A stretch of 64,000 nt of DNA from CAZCPB01 sp044223975 (GTDB taxonomy: Bacteria; Planctomycetota; Phycisphaerae; Phycisphaerales; UBA1924), in assembly GCA_044223975.1 (NCBI GenBank), contig JBGALI010000020.1, forward strand, positions 1 through 64,000, in the 5' to 3' direction. Position 1 is the first letter of the stretch. The number at the start of each line of letters is the position of its first letter. Shown one piece after another: positions 9,302-18,602 of this stretch. The position numbers and the translations under genes were made by a program. The notes below the pieces were generated by a model. It had not been told where the DNA came from. It worked only from the letters and a program-made list of their open reading frames with translations, and ran no database searches.

Positions 9302-9317
9302 AGGACCGAACGGTCCT
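9302..9317. promoter_or_regulatory. 16-bp palindrome upstream of malic enzyme, candidate operator
   Basis: AGGACCGAACGGTCCT is a perfect inverted repeat (7-bp arms, AA centre), 71 bp upstream of the malic enzyme ATG. The ACCGnnCGGT core resembles sites bound by dimeric helix-turn-helix repressors such as TetR-family proteins. The regulator is unknown, and no regulator gene is adjacent. Confidence 0.4.
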
Positions 9318-9460
9318 GTTCGCGGCAGCCGCGCCCTCCTCGCCGGGCCTTTCCCGGGGCTGGCGCGCCGTGTCCAGGGGTTCCGGAGTAACTGAAGGTC
9401 ACGCGCCGCGTTCGGAGTCCAGACCTAAGGCGTCATACGCCGGCTCGCGCTCCACGCGCG

Positions 9461-9619
9461 GTCTCGTTCATCCGCCTGAAGCGCAGGCCCGACGGGTATG
9501 AGGAACCACCGCTGCTGACCGCGGGCGACGACCTGGAGTGCCTCCGACCGTCCATTGCGCCGGATCGCCTGTCGTACCACGCTCGGGACGTGGTCGAGTC
9601 GTTGATTCCTCAGGATTAG
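9461..9619 (+). pseudogene. Short coding-like fragment without a start codon
   Basis: A 52-codon open stretch ending in TAG at 9617-9619. Its codons end mostly in G or C and it reads as a plausible acidic C-terminus (e.g. GYEEPPLLTAGDDLECL, DVVESLIPQD). Upstream in frame there is a stop (TAA before the CTG near 9394) and no usual start codon, so it may be the tail of a deleted gene. No family was recognised. The codon pattern is suggestive but the stretch is short. Confidence 0.25.
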
Positions 9620-9718
9620 GCATTGTTCACCGGCGGGTTTACCCGTCCGGACTTCGTTGTAGACTCTGGTCCCCCGACGCGTGCTGCCGCGGGATCGAAG
9701 GTCGGCAAGGAGTCCTCC

Positions 9719-10168
9719 ATGAACTACGAGAGTCCGGTCCGATACGAACGGGCCCGCATTCATGCCGCCGCCCTGTACTGCTCGGACGGCCGCGTCGGCG
9801 AGCATTTCGACGATTTCCTTCAGAATGGGCTTGGGCTGCCGCGCTACGACCGGGTTTCGCTGCCGGGCGGGCCGGCGTGCCTGGCGGGGCACCCTCAGGC
9901 GCATCTCGAGGAGCAGGGTGTCGTCGATGAATTCAAGTTCCTGGTGGAAGTCCACGGGCTGAAGCGTGTGGTGCTGATCGCGCACCAGGGCTGCGCGTTC
10001 TACGCGACTCGCCTGGACCTGAAGGAGCCGCGCCTGGAACTCGTGCAGCGGGCAGACCTGGTCCGCGCGGCAGCCTTTGTGCACCGCGTCACGGGTGTGG
10101 ACGCGATCGAAGGGTACTTCGCCCGACTGGTTGAGGGGCGTGTGCGCTTCGAGCGCGTGGATGTCTGA
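9719..10168 (+). CDS. Small beta-carbonic-anhydrase-like protein
   Basis: 149 residues. It carries the zinc-ligand layout of beta-carbonic anhydrases: Cys21-x-Asp23-x-Arg25 (YCSDGRVGEHF) and His89-x-x-Cys92 (IAHQGCAFY), on a short Rossmann-like frame with a VSLPGG segment between them. Classical enzymes are about 200 residues and catalyse CO2 hydration. This compact form lacks part of the usual N-terminal dimer arm and C-terminal helices, so carbonic anhydrase activity is likely but not certain. The ATG at 9719 has GGAG 7 nt upstream; an in-frame start at 9623 would add an improbable leader. Its 3' end faces the HupE-like gene, with 45 bp between. Confidence 0.75.
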   Translation: MNYESPVRYERARIHAAALYCSDGRVGEHFDDFLQNGLGLPRYDRVSLPGGPACLAGHPQAHLEEQGVVDEFKFLVEVHGLKRVVLIAHQGCAFYATRLDLKEPRLELVQRADLVRAAAFVHRVTGVDAIEGYFARLVEGRVRFERVDV

Positions 10169-10213
10169 TCGCTTCACGGCTCGGGTCGGTACCACTCGCG
10201 GTCTGCGAAATGG

Positions 10214-11407
10214 TCACTCGGGCACGATCAGGCGTTCGATCATCCAGTAAAGGGCGATCGCGGCGATCGCCAACGAGCACGGGATCGCCACCCGCCGTCG
10301 GAACCATGGTCGATCGCGCCACCAGCCCAGGAGCAGAAACGCCGCGGCCAGCACCAGAAGGTGGCCGCACTCGACGCCGATATTAAACGCGACGACTCCC
10401 GCGACCAGTCGGCCGGTCGGCAGGCCGACTTCCGCCAGCGCCGAAGCGAACCCCATGCCGTGAACGAGCCCGAACACGAACGCCGCGGCAACCCTCCACG
10501 AATGGACCTTGGTGGTGCACAGGTTCTCGATCGCGATGAACGCGATGGTCGCGGCGATCGTCGGTTCGATGATCCTCGATGAAATCGTGAGCACCTTGAA
10601 GGTCGTCAGGAACAGCGTGATCGAGTGCGCGACGGTGAAGGCCGTGATCTGCCAGACCACGGTCTTGAAGCGTGGGCTCAGGAGGAACAGGCCCAGCACG
10701 AACAGGGCGTGGTCGGCGCCCAGCGGGATGATGTGCGTGAACCCCAGCACAACATAGCGGCGGAACACCTCAAACCAGCCGACGGACAGGGGCGCGGCGC
10801 TCTTCGGTGCCGCGCCTTCGGCTGGAGGGGCGGCGCCGGGCACATCGGCCCTGCGGCGCAGTTCAAACTCGGGTGAAATCTCTCCGGGACGAAGCGGGAG
10901 GGTCAGCGGTTCGAGGCCGGGGCGATCCAACGTCACGATCACGTCACCCATGACTTCCGGGAACCTCACTGCGATCCTGCGCGTCCCCGGCGGCAGAAGT
11001 CCGTGCGCAACGATGTCCATCTTGACCGGCAAGCGGCGGTCGGGGTGCTCGAGTTGCCACGCCCTCACGAGGTCCACGCTGGGGAACTGACCCAGTTCAG
11101 GTTCGATCGGACGCCCGTCGGCCAGGAGCCGGAACAGCACCTTGAACCGCTCGCGGGACGCCGCGATCGCCTCCCCGAGCACATCGTCCGGCGAGTGCAG
11201 GAGTTCGTACATGGGCGCATCGGGCACGTTCTGAGAGGTGTCGTTGAGCGCGAACGCCAGCACATCGTGCACGATGCTGATCGTGACGCGTCCGTCGGCC
11301 TCGACCTTGACCACGGCCGTCGTGGAGACACCCGGGTGCGCCCACGCACGCGGGGCGAGCAGTGCGAGAGACACACTCAGCGCGAGCAATGCCCAGGTGG
11401 ACCGGTG
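10214..11407 (-). CDS. HupE/UreJ-like membrane protein
   Basis: About 397 residues. Signal peptide (residues 1-24, ending PRAWA), a periplasmic domain of about 200 residues beginning HPGVSTTAVVKVEADG, an Ala/Pro-rich linker, then six or seven membrane segments. The last part carries the HupE/UreJ_2 hallmarks: GFTHIIPLGADHALFVLGLF, a central FTVAHSITL, and FGLVHGMGFASALAEVGLP. The conserved His and Asp residues in these helices suggest transition-metal (nickel or cobalt) passage, as proposed for HupE/UreJ, but no nickel enzyme gene is nearby. The ATG at 11407 has GGGAGG about 6 nt upstream. It starts 27 bp after the alpha-mannosidase stop, so it is probably the last gene of that transcript. 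Confidence 0.85.
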   Translation of the reverse strand, partial: HRSTWALLALSVSLALLAPRAWAHPGVSTTAVVKVEADGRVTISIVHDVLAFALNDTSQNVPDAPMYELLHSPDDVLGEAIAASRERFKVLFRLLADGRPIEPELGQFPSVDLVRAWQLEHPDRRLPVKMDIVAHGLLPPGTRRIAVRFPEVMGDVIVTLDRPGLEPLTLPLRPGEISPEFELRRRADVPGAAPPAEGAAPKSAAPLSVGWFEVFRRYVVLGFTHIIPLGADHALFVLGLFLLSPRFKTVVWQITAFTVAHSITLFLTTFKVLTISSRIIEPTIAATIAFIAIENLCTTKVHSWRVAAAFVFGLVHGMGFASALAEVGLPTGRLVAGVVAFNIGVECGHLLVLAAAFLLLGWWRDRPWFRRRVAIPCSLAIAAIALYWMIERLIVPE

Positions 11408-11434
11408 CATCCGACCTCCCGGCGTGCCCACCTG

Positions 11435-14400
11435 CTACTTCGGCGCCGTGCCGACCAGCGACTTGACCGCCTCGTCGCCGAGTGCCGCGCCCCAGATCGA
11501 TAGACCGCCGATCTCGCCCTCGAACTTCCGCTTCTTCTCCCACGGGTCGGCCGGAGCGATGTTCACGACGTTTTCGTCGTCGGAGAGCTGCGCCTGGCGC
11601 TCGCCGATCTTGACGCCGTCCTTGTACAAACGCAGGGTCTTGCCGTCATAAGTGGCGGTCAGCATCTGCCAGCGCCCCACATCGAGCGGCGTTCCGCCCG
11701 ACACGTCACGGTTGTGGCTCCAGAACTGGACGCCGTTGACGAACTTGGCCATGTAGCGCGCGCCGCCCTCGGACGCCTGCTCGCACTTGCCGAAGCCCGC
11801 GATGATCGTCCGATTGGCCGGTTGCTTATCCATCTTGACGAACATGTTCAGGGTCCAGGGATCGCCGGCCTTGACCGGAAGCCCCGGCACGTCACGCACG
11901 GAAGTCCCCATCTGCTCCGGCCCGACCTTGTCGAGCGTGTACACGGGTCCGGGCACCGCGAAATCGATCTCGACCGGGGTGATCGTGTTGCCCGCGGGCG
12001 ACGCGTCCTTCACCCCTGAAACGCGGAGCTTGTACGAACGCTTGGATTCGGGCGCCGACGCGAGCGTCAATGCCGCGGACCGCCGGTCGGGGCCGAGCTC
12101 GACCTTAGAGACCGCGATGGGCGGCTCGATGACGTAGTGCGCCGTCTCCGAGGCTACCGCCGCGAGGGGCTCTGAGAACTGAATACGGAGGATCGGCGCC
12201 TGGTACATCGCCTCGGCGCGGAGCACGCGGGGCGGCGTGACATCCCTTACTTCGATCTGGGCCACCGCCACAGGCCCGAGCTTACCGTCGGTCCCCACCA
12301 CCGCCGCCTTCACGGTCGCGCTCTGGCTCAGGGTGATCGGACCGGTGTACGCCGGAGACTGGGCCGTGGGGTCCTTGCCGTCCGTCGTCACCCGGATCGC
12401 GCCGTCGCGCCAGTAGAGGCCAGGGCCGACCAGAACATCCGTGGCATCACTGAACGAGCCTGCACCCGGCGTGATCAGCGGCTTGTCCTGCGCGTGATCC
12501 GCAAGAGTGTCGAACAAAGGAGCCGCCGCAAGGGCTCGCGCGGGGCCGACCTTGGCGACAGAGGCCGCGAGCACTTTGACGCGCGGATCGTCCGGGAGAC
12601 GGACCGACTTAGCCCCGGGCGGCAGATCGATCGCGTACTTGAACAGGTAGCAGTACTCGTAGAGCGCATCGCCCTTGGGCGTGTGGTGGTGCGAGCAATA
12701 CCACGCGACGGAGTCCTGCTTGACATACCCGGGATCGATCCCCGTCACGTCGGTGCGCCCCCACGGGTAGCGCGGGTCCGACGTGTCGCCGGGCCAGTCG
12801 CGGTGGTCCCATTGGCCGATGTACCCGGTCCAGTTCTGCACCTTCAACGGCACCGTGGTCCCGTCGATCCGGAGGCTAGTCTCCGCGTCACCGTCCGACG
12901 CGGCTAGCAGGTACAAGCGATCGAACCCTCCCTGAGGTATCGCGATCTCCTGGCCCTTACACACAATCGCGTTCTTCTTTCCCTCGGCGGTCGAGCCGAA
13001 CTCGAAGGTCACACCCTCGGCCGCCAACGACGCCGGCAATTGCTCCGCGGGGATCGATCCTCCCTGTCCGTCGAACGAACCGTCGCCGCGACCGGCGTTG
13101 GTGCTCGCCACGTCGGTGTCGAACGCGAGCGCGAGCGGCTTGGACTCGACCGCGTTGGCCTTGACGGGCGCTTCGCCGAACTTGAGCGCAAACGCGCGCA
13201 GCTCGAAGCCCTTCAGGTCCGCCACGAGTTCGCCGTTCTGGACGGCGGCCCGGGCGATCTCTCGCTCTTGACCGTCGACTTCGCGGGCGGACAGGATCGG
13301 GCGGGCCGCGCCGATACGAACGCCCTTGACGTCCTTGCCACTGTGCTCGCGCAGGCGCACGATCACCTCGTCGCCGGCCTCGGCTTTCTTGATCGCCGTG
13401 ATGGCCACGGCCGGTTCGCTGGACTTCACGAACGAAAAGGTCTTTCCGAGCTTGCCCTCGTGCGGCGTCGCCTTGAACGGGATCATGGGCTGGTTCAACC
13501 GCTCGGCTTGGGTGAAGGTCTTCCCGGTGCGCCAATCACCCGTGTGCCCGGTGAGCGCGTACAGCACGTGATGACGGCCCAGGTCCTGGCTCCCCTGGTC
13601 GGGGTACCCGCCGCGGGTGCCCGGCGTGTGGAGCAGCGTCAGGCGGACCGTGTTGTCGCTGGGCTTGTCGGAGCCGAACTTGCTGTCGCACATCACCGAC
13701 ACGCCGTAGTCGCCCTTGGAGTCGGTCAGGTCGAACCACTGGTGGAACGAGTACTCAAACTGCTTCTCGTGCGAGTTGGGGCGCTCCACGGTGCCGATCT
13801 GGATGTCAAAGGTCGCGTTGGGATTCGATACCGAGAGGGGGAACGCGGCCCGGAGGCTGCGCTCACGCGTGCGCCAGTCCACGTCCGTGTCGAACTCGAT
13901 CCGTGCCGCGGCATCCCCGTCGCCGCCCACGAGCCGGATGCGCTGCGTGAATGTCGAACCCTCGGCCGACCGAACGATCTCGACCGCGGCCCGCGCCGGG
14001 CCCGACTCGACGACCTTGGTGGTGACCATGCCATCGGCGCCCGCGAAGGCCTTGGCGGGGAGTTGACGGTCGGCCCAGTCCTGGTTCCACGCCGGCCACT
14101 GCTTGGGGTTCTCGAAGTGCAGGCCGAGGCGTACCGGGGCGGACAGAAGTTCACGCCGCGCGGCCTTGTCGAAGACGGACGACACATCGCCGTGGTCATC
14201 GATCTTGACGGCGTACCGCTCGTTTTCGATCTCGCGCCCGCTCGGAGAAACCTTCAGTCCCGCCGCGGAAGCGGCGGCTTCGGGAGAGAGTTGCACCTGG
14301 TAGGCGCTGAAGGCAACCGGGGCGACCTTGGCCAGGAACGCGATGTGAACCGTGTCTCCCGTCCGGCCGAGCACCTGCGCCAGCACAGCCTTGCCGTCGG

Positions 14401-15796
14401 GCCCGACGACCGTGACCCCCTTGGCGGCCCCCTTCGGCGCGACGAGGTCCGCCTCAACGAGGTCCTCACGCTCGCAGGAGAGCGGGTTGTACACCACGAG
14501 GCACGTGGCGTTCGCATCGGTACGGGTGTCCATACCCGAGATCACCGCCCCGGCCGCGTCCTCGAGAATGGTCGAGAACTGGTTCGCGGCAAGGACCTCG
14601 TCGTTCCACGAATAGTCGTACGCCGTGGGCACGCTCGTCCCGGGCAGAATGTCGTGCATCTGCGAGCCCAGCACGAGGTACCACGCGTCCTCGAGTTTCT
14701 GCGCCGGGTACGGCCGACCGCCCATCCACGACGCCATCACGGAGGCCCGCTCCGCGGCGTCGGCGAGAAGCTCGTTCTTGCGGTTCCACCGCTTCATGTA
14801 CGCCTGCGAAGTGATCGAGCCCGCGGAGTGCTCCGTGAGCATCAATTCGCCCTGGTAGACGGGCAGCTTCTTAGCAAGGTCCGGGGTCAGGGCCTTGAAC
14901 ATCCAGTCCGCCGGACCGCTGATGACCCTGATCGCTCCCTTGGTGCCGACGCTCTCTTCGACCATCGCGACCGATCGCTCCGTGGGCCCCCCGCCCTGGT
15001 CGCCGGTGCCGTAGTAGTGGTAATCGACGAGCAGTCCCGATTTCTCGGCGCTGGCCTTCATCCGCTGTTCCCAGCCGTTGCTGTTGGCCAGGTTCTCGGT
15101 GACCTGCCCGACGTACGCGCCCGGGTCGAGGGCCGACACCACGCCGTGCCCGTCAGGCCCCAGCCACGTGCCGACCTTGAACGGGATCGGGACCACCGCG
15201 TTCCAGGTCAGCTTCTGCGTCGAAAACCCCTTGAGACCGCAGTGCGCCAGCGCGCTGGGGAGCGCCGCGGGGAAGCCGAAGCAGTCCGGCAGCATGTACT
15301 CCTCGCTGGCGATCCCGAACTGGGCACGGAAGTACTTGTTGCCGTACAGCACTTGGCGGACCAGCGACTCGGCCGAGGGCACGTTCGCGTCGTTCTCATC
15401 GACCGACGAGCCGCAGGGGAACCAACGTCCCGCGGCAATGTAGCCCTTCATCTTCTGGAAGTCGGCCGGGTAGTACTCCTCCATCATCCGGTAGCGGCGC
15501 GAGCCGCTGAAGTTGAACACGTAGTCCGGATACTTTTCGAACAGCTTGAAATTGTCGTGCAGGGTGTTGGGAATGAATTCCCGGATCGTGTCCACGTATG
15601 TCCAGCGCCACTGCGTGTCGAGGTGCGCGTATCCGACGACGTAGAGCGTGGGCTGCTTCGTGAAGTCGACGGTGGGCGCCTTGAGCAAGGGCGTGGCGGC
15701 CGCCTGCGGCGCGGGGACGCTCGCTCCGGTCTGGGCCAGCGCGAGGCCGGCGATCCCGAGCGGCAACGAAAACGCGGAGGCCAGAACACGGGTCAT
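11435..15796 (-). CDS. Secreted GH38 alpha-mannosidase with C-terminal accessory domains
   Basis: 1453 residues. Signal peptide (1-21), then a GH38 catalytic module. Zinc ligands are likely His58 and Asp60 (YAHLDTQWRW), and the probable nucleophile is Asp171 in YMLPDCFGFPAALPS. The central GH38 helical domain and the large beta-sandwich C-domain follow, to about residue 1000. After these come a chitobiase-C-like segment (RVTTDGKDPTAQSPAYTGP), an Ig-like domain (LRIQFSEPL...) and a C-terminal LamG/concanavalin-type domain (GRWQMLTATYDGKTLRLYKDG). The enzyme would trim alpha-mannosides outside the cytoplasm, and the extra domains probably bind carbohydrate. The ATG at 15796 has GGAG 8 nt upstream; earlier in-frame starts would hide the signal peptide. 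It sits between the fused PTS gene and the HupE-like gene. Confidence 0.93.
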   Translation of the reverse strand: MTRVLASAFSLPLGIAGLALAQTGASVPAPQAAATPLLKAPTVDFTKQPTLYVVGYAHLDTQWRWTYVDTIREFIPNTLHDNFKLFEKYPDYVFNFSGSRRYRMMEEYYPADFQKMKGYIAAGRWFPCGSSVDENDANVPSAESLVRQVLYGNKYFRAQFGIASEEYMLPDCFGFPAALPSALAHCGLKGFSTQKLTWNAVVPIPFKVGTWLGPDGHGVVSALDPGAYVGQVTENLANSNGWEQRMKASAEKSGLLVDYHYYGTGDQGGGPTERSVAMVEESVGTKGAIRVISGPADWMFKALTPDLAKKLPVYQGELMLTEHSAGSITSQAYMKRWNRKNELLADAAERASVMASWMGGRPYPAQKLEDAWYLVLGSQMHDILPGTSVPTAYDYSWNDEVLAANQFSTILEDAAGAVISGMDTRTDANATCLVVYNPLSCEREDLVEADLVAPKGAAKGVTVVGPDGKAVLAQVLGRTGDTVHIAFLAKVAPVAFSAYQVQLSPEAAASAAGLKVSPSGREIENERYAVKIDDHGDVSSVFDKAARRELLSAPVRLGLHFENPKQWPAWNQDWADRQLPAKAFAGADGMVTTKVVESGPARAAVEIVRSAEGSTFTQRIRLVGGDGDAAARIEFDTDVDWRTRERSLRAAFPLSVSNPNATFDIQIGTVERPNSHEKQFEYSFHQWFDLTDSKGDYGVSVMCDSKFGSDKPSDNTVRLTLLHTPGTRGGYPDQGSQDLGRHHVLYALTGHTGDWRTGKTFTQAERLNQPMIPFKATPHEGKLGKTFSFVKSSEPAVAITAIKKAEAGDEVIVRLREHSGKDVKGVRIGAARPILSAREVDGQEREIARAAVQNGELVADLKGFELRAFALKFGEAPVKANAVESKPLALAFDTDVASTNAGRGDGSFDGQGGSIPAEQLPASLAAEGVTFEFGSTAEGKKNAIVCKGQEIAIPQGGFDRLYLLAASDGDAETSLRIDGTTVPLKVQNWTGYIGQWDHRDWPGDTSDPRYPWGRTDVTGIDPGYVKQDSVAWYCSHHHTPKGDALYEYCYLFKYAIDLPPGAKSVRLPDDPRVKVLAASVAKVGPARALAAAPLFDTLADHAQDKPLITPGAGSFSDATDVLVGPGLYWRDGAIRVTTDGKDPTAQSPAYTGPITLSQSATVKAAVVGTDGKLGPVAVAQIEVRDVTPPRVLRAEAMYQAPILRIQFSEPLAAVASETAHYVIEPPIAVSKVELGPDRRSAALTLASAPESKRSYKLRVSGVKDASPAGNTITPVEIDFAVPGPVYTLDKVGPEQMGTSVRDVPGLPVKAGDPWTLNMFVKMDKQPANRTIIAGFGKCEQASEGGARYMAKFVNGVQFWSHNRDVSGGTPLDVGRWQMLTATYDGKTLRLYKDGVKIGERQAQLSDDENVVNIAPADPWEKKRKFEGEIGGLSIWGAALGDEAVKSLVGTAPK

Positions 15797-15986
15797 CGGA
15801 CGTCTCCATCGAAAGAATGGGGCGGCAGGGCCCGGCATGGTACGCGGCGTGCGGGCACGGACAGGTGAGCGAAATAGGGCAGAATCCCTGCTCATCGGTT
15901 CGGGCATTCGCGATGCCGATCGAAAGCACGAACAGGTTTCGGGCCTTGCGACCATGCTCGCCGCAGGGCCGTGGGCGGACGCGTCT

Positions 15987-18524
15987 TTACTCGATCCCCA
16001 ACTCCTCCCTCAACTTCAACTCGATCTCCCCGGCACTGCCCGCGGCACGGACCGCGTCCCTGAATTCCTCGTGCATCAACTTCCTCGCCAGCTTCGCGAA
16101 GACCTTCATGTGCGCCCCCGTGGTGTCGGAGGCCGGAATCGCCAGGAGCATCACGACGCTCACCGGCTGCCCGTCCATCGATCCCCAATCGACGGGCGCG
16201 GCAAGCCTCGCGACCGCGAGCGTCGGGGACCGCACCGCGTCGGTCTTGCAGTGCGGCACGGCAAAGCCATAGCCGAGGCCCGTGGAATAGGTCGCCTCAC
16301 GCGCCCAAACGGCCTCTTCGACTTCGCGGGGACGGTCCGTGCGCCCAGCGATGAACACGATGTCCACCAGAGACGTGATCGCCTCTGCCTTCGTGGCGGC
16401 GTCGAGACCGATCTCGATCAATTCGGCGGCGAGCACCGGCTCGCTCGCGCCGGATCCCGCCGCGACGGCCCGAAGGACCGTCTCAACTGCGACTGCGTCG
16501 CGGCACGCCACGGCCTGATCGATGCCCTCACGGCATCGCTCCACGCTTGAGTCCCTCACGGCGGACTTGAGCGGCATCACGTCCCCCGGCGCGACGCTGA
16601 TCTCGTCCACGCCGAGGCCGATCATGAGCGGGAGGTTCAGCCGGTCACCGGCCATCTCGCCGCAGATGCCGATCCACCTGCCGCGATCCTTGGCGGCCTG
16701 CACGATGGTCCGGAGGAGGCGTATGAACGAAGGCTGTCGCGGGTTGTAGAGCGTGGCGACGCCCGGGTTGCCGCGATCGACCGCCATCCAGTACTGGCAG
16801 AGGTCGTTGGTGCCGATGCTGAAGAACTCGACTTCATCACAGAGTTCATTCATGGTGAGCGCGCACGCGGGGATCTCGATCATCACCCCGACAGGCATCG
16901 CCGGATCGAATCCGATCCCTGCGGATCGGAGCTCCCCCTGAACCTCTCGGACCCTTGACTTGAACCACGCGGCCTCCGCCGACGTGGCGACCATGGGGGC
17001 CATCACCTTCACGTGGCCGCGGGCCGATGCCCGGATGATCGCCCGCAGTTGGGATCGCAGGAGCCCCGTGTTCCGCTCGTACAGGCGAAGGCCGCGAACC
17101 CCGAGAAACGGGTTCTCCTCGTGGGGCATGCGCAGGTACGCCGCCGGCTTGTCGCCGCCGATATCAAAGGTACGGATGATGACCTGTCGCCCGCCCGCGG
17201 CCGCAACGACGGCGCTGTACGCCTCGAACTGCTCGTCCTCGGTCGGCGCTGCCACTCGGTCGAGGAACAGAAGCTCGGTCCTCAAGAGTCCGACCCCATC
17301 GGCGCCGTCCGCGATCGCCGCGGCGACCTCTTCGGGGGTCGACGCGTTGGTGCCGACCTCGAGGCGCACGCCGTCGGAGGTGATCGCGGGCTTCTGGGCA
17401 GATGGCACGAGGCGAGCAGTCCGCCTGAGGCGTGTGCGGCGCTCGCGCTCGTAGTATCGTCGTACTTCCGGACCGACCTGCGCGATCACAAACCCGCCGT
17501 CGGCGTCGACCACGACGTGCTCGCCCGGCTTCGCGGCGCTGCGAGCATCGTTCACGTCGATCAGTGTCGGGATGCGCAGCGATCTCGCCAGGATCACCGT
17601 GTGCGACGTGGCGCCCACCCGGCCGAGCACGAGCCCCTTGAGCAGGCTCCGGTCCATGTGGAGGAGCTGGTTGGCGGTGAGGGCTTCCGCGAACACCACG
17701 CTATCACGCTGCAACCGCACCTGCGTCGAAGCCGCGGCACCGCCGAGCAGGCGGTCCACGAGCTGCATGCACACGTCCTGCACGTCAATGGCGCGGTCAC
17801 GGATGTACGCGGTCGCCGCGGTGCGCAGCTGCGCCGCGAATCGCTCGCCGGCGTCGACAACTCCCTGGGGCGCCGTGGCCCCCGCTTCGATACGCCGCTG
17901 AATCTCCGACCACAGCGCGGGGTCGTCGGCGATCCCGGCGTGGGCCCGCAGGAGGTCGGCCTCGAATCGCGGACCTGCCGCGCTTGCACGCCGCCGCAGT
18001 TCCTCGCGGACATCTGCGACCGCGCGCTGCGCGTCGTCGAGCTCACGGGCGGCTGAGGTCGCTCGGGCCGCACGGGCCTCGGGCGGCAGCGAGAGCCCCG
18101 AGGCTGTGACCGCCACGCCGATCCCCACGCCGGCGCACACGGATCGCCCGGCGGCGTGCTTGATGTCCAAATTCCGGAGCCCCATCGGAAGTCGGGCCTC
18201 GACGGTCGTGGATGAATCGACCGAGTCGGCCGCGGGCAGTTCGTCCCCCTCGCCGAGGGGCCCCTCCACGAGCGCCTTGAACGCGGCGATCGCCGCGGCT
18301 GCGTCGCCGCCCACGCCGACCACCACGCACACATCGCCCATCTTCACGTCGAGCCCGACGATCGAGAGAACGCTCTTGGCGTCAACGGGCGTGCCCTCGC
18401 CCTCCTTGACGATCGTGACGGCGGCCGCGAAGCGGCGCGCCACCTCGGCGGCCATGCTCGCAGGCCGGGCGTGCAGGCCGTGCTTGAGGGTGCAGGTGAA
18501 TCTGTACTCGATCCGTGTCGCCAT
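15987..18524 (-). CDS. Fused PTS phosphotransfer protein HPr-EI-EIIA(Fru)
   Basis: 845 residues carrying three PTS modules in order. HPr (about 1-95) has phosphorylatable His18 in HGLHARPAS. Enzyme I (about 115-690) has active His308 in GATSHTVILAR and PEP-site Cys621 in GICGEMAGD. EIIA of the fructose/mannitol type (about 695-845) has active His758 in GFAVPHCKTD. It would pass phosphate from PEP through all three sites to EIIB. The order HPr-EI-EIIA is the mirror of the Enterobacterial FruB layout (EIIA first) and resembles FPr/multiphosphoryl-transfer proteins. The EI part lacks nothing obvious. The ATG at 18524 was chosen because it starts the HPr fold directly; a TTG at 18584 is possible. 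The EIIB gene ends 78 bp upstream. Confidence 0.93.
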   Translation of the reverse strand: MATRIEYRFTCTLKHGLHARPASMAAEVARRFAAAVTIVKEGEGTPVDAKSVLSIVGLDVKMGDVCVVVGVGGDAAAAIAAFKALVEGPLGEGDELPAADSVDSSTTVEARLPMGLRNLDIKHAAGRSVCAGVGIGVAVTASGLSLPPEARAARATSAARELDDAQRAVADVREELRRRASAAGPRFEADLLRAHAGIADDPALWSEIQRRIEAGATAPQGVVDAGERFAAQLRTAATAYIRDRAIDVQDVCMQLVDRLLGGAAASTQVRLQRDSVVFAEALTANQLLHMDRSLLKGLVLGRVGATSHTVILARSLRIPTLIDVNDARSAAKPGEHVVVDADGGFVIAQVGPEVRRYYERERRTRLRRTARLVPSAQKPAITSDGVRLEVGTNASTPEEVAAAIADGADGVGLLRTELLFLDRVAAPTEDEQFEAYSAVVAAAGGRQVIIRTFDIGGDKPAAYLRMPHEENPFLGVRGLRLYERNTGLLRSQLRAIIRASARGHVKVMAPMVATSAEAAWFKSRVREVQGELRSAGIGFDPAMPVGVMIEIPACALTMNELCDEVEFFSIGTNDLCQYWMAVDRGNPGVATLYNPRQPSFIRLLRTIVQAAKDRGRWIGICGEMAGDRLNLPLMIGLGVDEISVAPGDVMPLKSAVRDSSVERCREGIDQAVACRDAVAVETVLRAVAAGSGASEPVLAAELIEIGLDAATKAEAITSLVDIVFIAGRTDRPREVEEAVWAREATYSTGLGYGFAVPHCKTDAVRSPTLAVARLAAPVDWGSMDGQPVSVVMLLAIPASDTTGAHMKVFAKLARKLMHEEFRDAVRAAGSAGEIELKLREELGIE

Positions 18525-18602
18525 TCGAGAATCCGTCCGCTCCGCACGCGACGCGCCGGTGCCCCGCGAGCCGCGGCCATCCAACCCGGGCCGATTCCAG
18601 GC

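Larger units (their letters stand above)
9232..9718. other. Divergent intergenic region with a palindrome and a short coding-like remnant
   Basis: Region between the minus-strand malic enzyme and the plus-strand carbonic-anhydrase-like gene. It holds a perfect 16-bp palindrome at 9302-9317. It also holds a plus-strand stretch at 9461-9619 with strong G/C third-position bias but no ATG, GTG or TTG start. Both are listed separately. Confidence 0.5.

Noticed and set aside
13040..15868. 942-codon open frame on the plus strand
   Set aside because: Runs antisense to the GH38 catalytic gene and is Arg/Gly-rich without motifs; an effect of high GC keeping the opposite frame open.
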